From NCBI GenBank assembly GCA_000828975.1, contig AP014683.1, positions 449,520 to 513,519 of the forward strand: 64,000 nucleotides of DNA, given 5' to 3'. Both the position numbers and the translations under genes were made by a program. The notes below the pieces were generated by a model. That model was not told where the DNA came from, did not search any database, and saw only the letters and a list, made by a program, of their open reading frames with translations. Shown in pieces: positions 58,326 to 64,000 of this stretch. This stretch comes from Burkholderiales bacterium GJ-E10 (lineage in GTDB: Bacteria; Pseudomonadota; Gammaproteobacteria; Burkholderiales; Burkholderiaceae_F). The first letter of the stretch is position 1, and each line of letters opens with the position of its first letter.

Positions 58326-58839
58326 TCGGCTTGACCGCTGCGATCCGGTCGAGGACCTGCTGGACGAGGTCGGACTGCATGTCGCGGTACAGCAGGGCGT
58401 CTTCCGTTTCTTTCGAGATGGTCTGCGTGTCGCTGGAGGACATGACCCGCTGAACCCGGATGGTCGTCGGCTCGATCAGTTCGTGTCCCTTGGGGTCGAC
58501 GAGGCGGAACCGCAGCGTGTCGCTGAGCGTGTACTGGATGGCGTTGCCTTGCGCATCCATCGTGAGCACTTCCTTGTCCTTGGTGTCGCCGAGCAGGTCG
58601 AACACGGCCTCCGCCTTCGGCCCCGCGGGCACGACACGGGTGTTCGTGCCTACGCGAATGCTGCGCGCGAGTTCGGTGCCGAAGGGCGTGTTGGGCGGGA
58701 TCTTCAGCGCGATCGTCGAAAACGCGAGGTGGCGGGTGCCGCGAAGCTGGAAACCGCAGCCCGACGAGGTCGCCAGCGCCAGCAGCGCCGGCACGAGCAC
58801 CAGCACGATCGCGGCAATCCGCCGATTACACGACCACAT
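58309..58839 (-). CDS. lptE: LPS-assembly lipoprotein LptE
   Basis: Lipoprotein plug of the LptD barrel. Signal peptide with lipobox SSGC (lipidated Cys near residue 27), then [12 protein letters not shown], the family hallmark, and a C-terminal helix ([23 protein letters not shown]). The ATG at 58839 lies inside the end of leuS (14-base overlap) and gives 176 residues. Its partner lptD is at 10569–12944. Confidence 0.93.
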   Translation of the reverse strand: MWSCNRRIAAIVLVLVPALLALATSSGCGFQLRGTRHLAFSTIALKIPPNTPFGTELARSIRVGTNTRVVPAGPKAEAVFDLLGDTKDKEVLTMDAQGNAIQYTLSDTLRFRLVDPKGHELIEPTTIRVQRVMSSSDTQTISKETEDALLYRDMQSDLVQQVLDRIAAVKPNANPH

Positions 58840-61432
58840 TGACCAGCTTCCCGGGCACCACCACGACCTTCTTCGGCGTGCCCGTGATGTACTTCGCCAG
58901 GCCCGCATCGGCCAGGGTCGCCGCTTCGATGGTTTCCCGGCTCGCATCTGCGGGCACGCGCACCGCGCCGCGCAGCTTGCCGTTCACCTGCACCACGAGT
59001 TCGATCTCGCTGCGCTGCAGGGCGGCGGGCTCGGGCTCGGGCCAGGGGGCGTAGACGAGTTCGCCGAAGCGCGCCGGCAATTCCAGCGCGCTCCAGATCT
59101 CCTGGGTGATGTGCGGTGCGACGGGATAGAGCACGCGCAGCAGGATGTGCAGCCCTTCGTCGACCGCCGCGGCGATCCGGGCGTCGGCGGCATCGCGCCC
59201 CTGCGTTTCCAGCACGTTGAGCAGTTTCATCGCGCCCGACACCACGGTGTTGTACTGCAGGCGCTCGTAGTCGTAGTTGACCTGCCGGAGCAGGGAGTGG
59301 ACCTCGAAGCGGATCGCCGCGTCGCCGACCTGCCCGCTTGCGGCGTTGGGGGAAGCCTTCCGCCAGCCATGGGCGAACGACCACAGCCGCCGCAGGAACC
59401 GGTGCGTCCCTTCCGCGCCCGCATCCGACCAGGCGGCGCTCTGGTCCGGCGGGCCTGCGAACATGACGAAGGCGCGCGCCGTGTCGGCACCGAAGCGGGC
59501 GATGATGTCGCGCGGCTCGACCACGTTGTTCTTGCTTTTCGACATCTTCTCGATGCCGCCCAGCGTCACGGGCTGCCCGTCGGTGCGGGACGTCGCCCCG
59601 ATCGCGCGCCCGCGTTCGTCGTGGCGCAGTTCCACTTCCGAGGGGTAGAACCAGCGCTTGCGGCCGCCTTCCTCCTCGCGGTAGAAGCAGTCGTTGAGGA
59701 GCATCCCCTGGGTGAAGAGCCGGCGGAAGGGTTCGTCGAAGTCGACGATTCCGAGGTCGCGCATGACCCTCGTCCAGAACCGCGCATACAGCAGGTGCAG
59801 CACCGCGTGCTCGATGCCCCCGATGTACTGGTCCATCGGCATCCAGTAGCGCGCGCGCTCGTCGACCATGCCCGTGTCGGCGCCCGGCGAGCAGTAGCGC
59901 AGGAAATACCAGGACGAATCGACGAAGGTGTCCATGGTGTCCGTCTCGCGCCGCGCCGGTTTGCCGCAGCGCGGGCAGGTGCAGCGCAGGAACTCCTCGC
60001 AGCGGTCGAGCGGGTTGCCGCTGCCGTCGGGGATCAGATCCTCGGGCAGGGTCACCGGCAGGTCGGCCTCCGGGACCGGCACCGGACCGCAGGATTCGCA
60101 ATGGATGATCGGAATCGGCGTGCCCCAGTAGCGCTGGCGGGAGATCCCCCAGTCGCGCAGGCGGGTTTGCGTCTGCGTGCGCCCCAGGCCGCGGGATTCC
60201 AGGTCGCGGGCGATGGCCTCCACCGCGGCGGCGTGGCGGAGGCCGTCGTAGCGGCCGGAGCGGATGCAGACGCCGCCTTCCTTGTCCGCGTACCAGGCCT
60301 CCCAGGCGTCGGCGGAAAAGGTCTTCCCGGCAACGTCGATGACCTGCCGGATCGGCAGGCCGTATTTGTGCGCGAAGGCGAAGTCGCGTTCGTCATGGGC
60401 CGGCACGCCCATGACGGCACCCTCGCCGTAGCCCATGAGGACGTAGTTGCCGATCCAGACCGGGACCGATTCGTCCGAGAGCGGGTGGCGGACCGAAAAA
60501 CCCGTCGCCATGCCGCGCTTTTCGAGCGTCGCCAGGTCCGCTTCGGCGACGCCGCCTTGCCGGCACTCATCGATGAACGCGGCCAGCGCCGGGTTGTCGC
60601 GCGCCAGTCGCTGGGCAAGCGGATGTTCCGCGGCGATCGCGACGAAGCTCACGCCCATGATCGTGTCGGCGCGCGTCGTGTACACCCGCAGCAGCGCGTC
60701 CTGTCCGTCGAGGTGATACGGAAAGCCGAAATTCACGCCGGTGCTGCGGCCGATCCAGTTTTCCTGCATCGCCCGCACCTGATGGGGCCAACCCTCGAGC
60801 GCGGCGAGGCCGTCCAGCAACTCGTCGGCATACTGCGTGATCGCCAGGTAGTAGCCGGGGATCTCGCGCTTTTCGACCGGCGCGCCGGAGCGCCAGCCGC
60901 GGCCCTCGATCACCTGCTCGTTGGCGAGCACGGTCATGTCGACGGGATCCCAGTTCACCACCTGGGTCTTGCGGTACGCGATGCCTTTTTCGAGCATGCG
61001 CAGGAACAGCCACTGGTTCCAGCGGTAGTACTCGGGCCGGCAGGTCGCCAGTTCGCGCGACCAGTCGAAGGCGAAGCCCAGGGGCTCCATCTGCGCCTTC
61101 ATCTCGGCGATGTTCTGGTAGGTCCACGCCGCGGGCGCGATCTTCTTGTCGATCGCCGCGTTTTCCGCCGGCAGGCCGAAGGCGTCCCAGCCCATCGGCA
61201 TGAGCACGTTGTACCCGCGCATGCGCAGGTGGCGCACCATCACGTCGTTGATGGTGTAGTTGCGCACGTGGCCCATGTGCAGCTTGCCGCTGGGGTAGGG
61301 CAGCATGGAGCAGGCGTAGAACTTCCCCTTGGGGAAGCGCGGATCGTTTTCGGTGGCGGTGTGGGCGTCGATGGCGCGCCAGTGCGCCTGAGCCCGGGCT
61401 TCGACGTCTTGGGGGGTGTACTTTTCTTGCAT
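58826..61432 (-). CDS. leuS: Leucyl-tRNA synthetase
   Basis: Class I synthetase of 868 residues. The HIGH-equivalent HMGH lies at residues 52–55 in [11 protein letters not shown] and KMSKS at 629–633. The editing domain contains [11 protein letters not shown] and [11 protein letters not shown] zinc-finger-like CTCPRCGK precedes [15 protein letters not shown]. It is complete. There is no clear Shine-Dalgarno before ATG 61432, and a TATAAT box lies only six bases upstream. Confidence 0.97.
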   Translation of the reverse strand: MQEKYTPQDVEARAQAHWRAIDAHTATENDPRFPKGKFYACSMLPYPSGKLHMGHVRNYTINDVMVRHLRMRGYNVLMPMGWDAFGLPAENAAIDKKIAPAAWTYQNIAEMKAQMEPLGFAFDWSRELATCRPEYYRWNQWLFLRMLEKGIAYRKTQVVNWDPVDMTVLANEQVIEGRGWRSGAPVEKREIPGYYLAITQYADELLDGLAALEGWPHQVRAMQENWIGRSTGVNFGFPYHLDGQDALLRVYTTRADTIMGVSFVAIAAEHPLAQRLARDNPALAAFIDECRQGGVAEADLATLEKRGMATGFSVRHPLSDESVPVWIGNYVLMGYGEGAVMGVPAHDERDFAFAHKYGLPIRQVIDVAGKTFSADAWEAWYADKEGGVCIRSGRYDGLRHAAAVEAIARDLESRGLGRTQTQTRLRDWGISRQRYWGTPIPIIHCESCGPVPVPEADLPVTLPEDLIPDGSGNPLDRCEEFLRCTCPRCGKPARRETDTMDTFVDSSWYFLRYCSPGADTGMVDERARYWMPMDQYIGGIEHAVLHLLYARFWTRVMRDLGIVDFDEPFRRLFTQGMLLNDCFYREEEGGRKRWFYPSEVELRHDERGRAIGATSRTDGQPVTLGGIEKMSKSKNNVVEPRDIIARFGADTARAFVMFAGPPDQSAAWSDAGAEGTHRFLRRLWSFAHGWRKASPNAASGQVGDAAIRFEVHSLLRQVNYDYERLQYNTVVSGAMKLLNVLETQGRDAADARIAAAVDEGLHILLRVLYPVAPHITQEIWSALELPARFGELVYAPWPEPEPAALQRSEIELVVQVNGKLRGAVRVPADASRETIEAATLADAGLAKYITGTPKKVVVVPGKLVNVVV

Positions 61433-61438
61433 CTTGGA

Positions 61439-61444
61439 ATTATA
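61439..61444 (-). promoter_or_regulatory. Consensus -10 box directly upstream of leuS
   Basis: TATAAT on the minus strand at 61444–61439, six bases before the leuS ATG. Transcription from it would start at or next to the initiation codon, giving a leaderless or nearly leaderless mRNA. No strong -35 box is seen about 17 bases upstream, so the call is tentative. Confidence 0.35.
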
Positions 61445-61494
61445 GGGGGCGGATGGCGGATGCCGTCGTCCGCCCGCTCGTCTAAAATTCGCCG

Positions 61495-63897
61495 ATGAAT
61501 CTCGTCGACGATCTCAATCCCCAGCAGCGCGCCGCCGTCACCCTGCCCGACGAACCGGCGCTCATCCTCGCCGGCGCGGGCAGCGGCAAGACCCGCGTGC
61601 TCACGACCCGCATCGCCTGGCTGATCCAGTCCGGGCGCACGACGCCGGCCGGGATCCTTGCCGTCACCTTCACGAACAAGGCGGCGCGCGAGATGCAGAC
61701 CCGGCTCGAGGCGATGCTGCCGGTCAATCCCCGGGGGATGTGGATCGGAACCTTCCACGGCCTTTGCAACCGTCTGCTGCGCGCCCACCATCGCGACGCC
61801 AACCTGCCCGAGACCTTTCAGATTCTCGACACGCAGGACCAGCTGTCGGCGATCAAGCGGCTGATCAAGGCGGCCAACGTCGACGAGGAGCGCTGCCCGC
61901 CGCGCGACCTGCAGTACTTCATCAACTCGGCCAAGGAATCGGGCCGGCGCGCCTCGGACCTCGGCGGAGCGGGAACCGATCGCCGCTGGGTGGAGCTCTA
62001 TGCCGCCTACGACGCGCAGTGCCAGCGCGAGGGTTGCGTCGACTTCGCGGAGCTGTTGCTGCGGAGCGTGGAACTCCTGACGCGGCACGAAGCGATCCGG
62101 GAACACTACCGCAGCCGTTTTCGCCACATCCTGGTCGACGAGTTCCAGGACACCAATACGCTGCAATACCGCTGGCTCAAGCTTCTCGCGGGGCTGGGCG
62201 GATCCGAGGGCGGGCCGACGGGTGTGCCAATCTTCGCGGTCGGCGACGACGATCAGTCGATCTACCGCTTCCGCGGCGCCAACGTCGGCAACATGTCGGA
62301 TTTCCAGCGCGAATACGCGGTCCGGCATCTCATCAAGCTCGAGCAGAACTACCGCTCGCACGGCAACATTCTCGACGCCGCCAACCACCTCATCGGCAAC
62401 AATGCGCGGCGCCTCGGCAAGAAGCTCTGGACGGACGCGGGGGCGGGGGAGAAGATCCATCTTTTCGAAGCCGGTTCGGATGGCCAGGAGGCGGCGTGGA
62501 TCGTCGACGAGGTGCGCGACCTGCAGGGGCGGGGCGCCCGGCTGCAGGACGTCGCCATTCTCTACCGCTCCAATGCGCAGTCGCGCGTGATCGAGCATGC
62601 GCTGTTCAATGCCGGCATGGCGTACCGGGTATACGGCGGCATGCGCTTCTTCGAGCGCGCCGAAGTCAAGCACGCCCTGGCCTATCTGCGGCTGGCGGCC
62701 AATCCCGACGACGACATTTCCTTCGCGCGAGTGGTGAACTTTCCGCCGCGCGGCATCGGGGCGCGCAGCCTGGAGCAATTGCAGGACGCAGCGCGGCAGG
62801 CGGGGACCAGCCTGTTCCGTGCGATCGGGACCCTGGGCGGCCGGGCGGGAGCCAATTTCGCGCAGTTCGCCGCGATCGTCGGCGTGCTGCAGGAGGCGGC
62901 CGGGCGGGTGACGCTGGCCGAACTGGTGGCCGAGGCGCTGCAGCGCAGCGGCCTCAACGAGCACTACCGCAATGAACGGGACGGCGCCGACCGGCTGGAA
63001 AACCTGGCGGAACTGATCAATGCCGCCACCGGATTTTCCGCCGAGCAGGCGCGCGACCTGGCACGCGAGATCGGGCTTGATCCTGGGCTCGACGCCGGGC
63101 GGAACCCCGGGTCGACCGCGGCCGATTCCGCCGGGGATGAGGCCGATCCGCGGTCGACCTTGATCGCGTTTCTCGCACACGCGTCGCTCGAGGCCGGCGA
63201 CAATCAGGCGAGCGCGGGGCAGGACGCCCTGCAGCTCATGACCGTGCATGCCGCGAAAGGGCTGGAATTCGATTCGGTGTTCCTCACCGGGCTCGAGGAG
63301 GGGCTGTTTCCGCACGAGAACAGCTTGAGCGAGGCCGATGGCCTGGAGGAAGAGCGCCGCTTGATGTACGTGGCGGTCACCCGGGCGCGCAAGCGGCTCA
63401 GCCTGAGCTATGCCCAGAGCCGCATGCTGCACGGCCAGACCCGCTACGGGCTGCGCTCGCGCTTCGTCGACGAATTGCCGGAGGCGCTGCTGCAGATCCG
63501 CACGCCCAGACGCGGGACGTTCTTCGGCGCGGGGATGCAGGATCGGGCGCCATGGGGCCGCGAGACCTCCCAGGCCCGCCCGGCTGGCGCCGTGCGGGGA
63601 CGGGGAGAGATCGCCGGTGGTCGCAGCGCACCGTTCGCCCGCCCGATGGGGGAAGCGGCGGGGATGAGCGGAAACGGGATGCCGCCGCGGTCGCCGCTGC
63701 AGGCGGGCGGGGCCGCGACGGCCGCCGCCGAGTCGCATGGCCTGCGCGTCGGCCAGGGCGTGCGCCACGCCAAGTTCGGCGAGGGCATCGTGGTCCGGCT
63801 GCAGGGAAACGGCACCGACGCGCGCGCCCAGATCAACTTCCGGTCGGTCGGAGTGAAGGAATTGCTGCTTTCGGTCGCCAAATTGCAGCCGGCCTGA
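61495..63897 (+). CDS. uvrD: UvrD/PcrA-type superfamily 1 DNA helicase
   Basis: An 800-residue 3'-5' helicase for nucleotide-excision and mismatch repair. LNPQQRAAV, Walker A GAGSGKT (residues 27–33), [36 protein letters not shown] and [10 protein letters not shown] are the SF1A motifs in order. The C-terminus has a glycine/proline-rich linker and a small domain ([12 protein letters not shown]) typical of UvrD/PcrA. It is divergent from leuS. It is likely UvrD rather than Rep because of this C-terminal domain. Confidence 0.93.
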   Translation: MNLVDDLNPQQRAAVTLPDEPALILAGAGSGKTRVLTTRIAWLIQSGRTTPAGILAVTFTNKAAREMQTRLEAMLPVNPRGMWIGTFHGLCNRLLRAHHRDANLPETFQILDTQDQLSAIKRLIKAANVDEERCPPRDLQYFINSAKESGRRASDLGGAGTDRRWVELYAAYDAQCQREGCVDFAELLLRSVELLTRHEAIREHYRSRFRHILVDEFQDTNTLQYRWLKLLAGLGGSEGGPTGVPIFAVGDDDQSIYRFRGANVGNMSDFQREYAVRHLIKLEQNYRSHGNILDAANHLIGNNARRLGKKLWTDAGAGEKIHLFEAGSDGQEAAWIVDEVRDLQGRGARLQDVAILYRSNAQSRVIEHALFNAGMAYRVYGGMRFFERAEVKHALAYLRLAANPDDDISFARVVNFPPRGIGARSLEQLQDAARQAGTSLFRAIGTLGGRAGANFAQFAAIVGVLQEAAGRVTLAELVAEALQRSGLNEHYRNERDGADRLENLAELINAATGFSAEQARDLAREIGLDPGLDAGRNPGSTAADSAGDEADPRSTLIAFLAHASLEAGDNQASAGQDALQLMTVHAAKGLEFDSVFLTGLEEGLFPHENSLSEADGLEEERRLMYVAVTRARKRLSLSYAQSRMLHGQTRYGLRSRFVDELPEALLQIRTPRRGTFFGAGMQDRAPWGRETSQARPAGAVRGRGEIAGGRSAPFARPMGEAAGMSGNGMPPRSPLQAGGAATAAAESHGLRVGQGVRHAKFGEGIVVRLQGNGTDARAQINFRSVGVKELLLSVAKLQPA

Positions 63898-63936
63898 GCG
63901 GGCGGGGGGGGACCGCCGCGGGCGTGGCGCGGCTTC

Positions 63937-64000
63937 CTACTCGACGATGTCCCGGTACATCGCGTAGGCGCAGGTCTGGGTTGCGGCGCCTACCACCATC
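63937..64000 (-). CDS. C-terminal fragment of an unidentified protein
   Basis: The right edge holds the last codons of a minus-strand gene, reading MVVGAATQTCAYAMYRDIVE and a TAG stop at 63939–63937. It converges with uvrD across 39 bases that include a GCCGCG/CGCGGC hairpin (63915–63933). The codon pattern looks coding, but 20 residues are too few to name a family. Confidence 0.5.
   Translation of the reverse strand, partial: MVVGAATQTCAYAMYRDIVE

Noticed and set aside
58460-61498. Plus-strand open frame of 1012 codons opposite leuS
   Set aside because: leuS is complete on the other strand with both class I signatures; the shadow has no recognisable domain.
61240-63768. Minus-strand open frame of 842 codons opposite uvrD
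   Set aside because: All SF1 helicase motifs are on the plus strand; the minus frame is compositionally biased and overlaps leuS.

Overview
The window is a GC-rich, densely coding bacterial chromosome segment of betaproteobacterial (Burkholderiales-like) type. The evidence is gene order and protein type. The runs murU/amgK–ubiH–dusB–fis–purH–ruvCAB, lptD–surA–pdxA–rsmA, miaB–phoH–ybeY–corC–lnt–glyQS–plsC and leuS–lptE–holA–proA are core betaproteobacterial neighbourhoods. Many adjacent genes overlap as ATGA, GTGA or TGATG, which suggests long co-translated operons. I saw no rRNA, tRNA, CRISPR array, transposase or integrase.

Layout. 1–10527 (minus): MurNAc recycling (amgK, murU), ubiquinone hydroxylase ubiH, dusB–fis, purH, the Holliday-junction genes ruvC, ruvA, ruvB, and a proton-pump-type P-type ATPase running off the left edge. 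10569–16297 (plus): LPS and outer-membrane assembly (lptD, surA), pdxA, rsmA and a small membrane protein. 16353–26701 (minus): eleven tightly coupled genes encoding an F-like type IV secretion/conjugation channel in the order pilin–L–E–K–B–V–C–two small proteins–H–G. No relaxase, coupling protein, TraU, TraW, TraN or integrase was seen. 26858–38050 (minus): housekeeping block ygjP-like protease, plsC, glyS, glyQ, an HDOD gene, lnt, corC, ybeY, phoH, miaB. 38118–39934 (plus): dusA-type tRNA dihydrouridine synthase and a small glycosyltransferase-like protein. 39974–48969 (minus): serC coupled to a TPR/ATP-grasp protein, a His-rich secreted protein, ndh, an FAD-linked oxidase, a ChbG/HpnK-type deacetylase, a GtrB-like glycosyltransferase and a receiver plus degenerate GGDEF protein. 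49171–53770 (plus): etfB–etfA, then rubrerythrin, a CCG-type Fe-S protein, DUF3501 and a small lipoprotein. 53843–61432 (minus): lipoprotein, rlmL-like, hemJ, proA, holA, lptE, leuS. 61495–63897 (plus): UvrD-type helicase. The last bases hold the C-terminus of an unidentified minus-strand gene.

How it fits together. Much of the window serves the cell envelope: LptD and LptE form the LPS translocon, SurA chaperones outer-membrane proteins, Lnt matures lipoproteins, and MurU/AmgK recycle wall sugars. The most unusual part is the orphan F-like secretion channel sitting between rsmA and the ygjP/plsC/glyS block. It looks like an intact envelope-spanning assembly without DNA-processing genes. Other points worth attention are a hairpin that can cover the ribosome-binding site of its first gene, the serC/ATP-grasp pair, the rubrerythrin/Fe-S/DUF3501 unit with an AT-rich palindrome upstream, and a possibly leaderless leuS.
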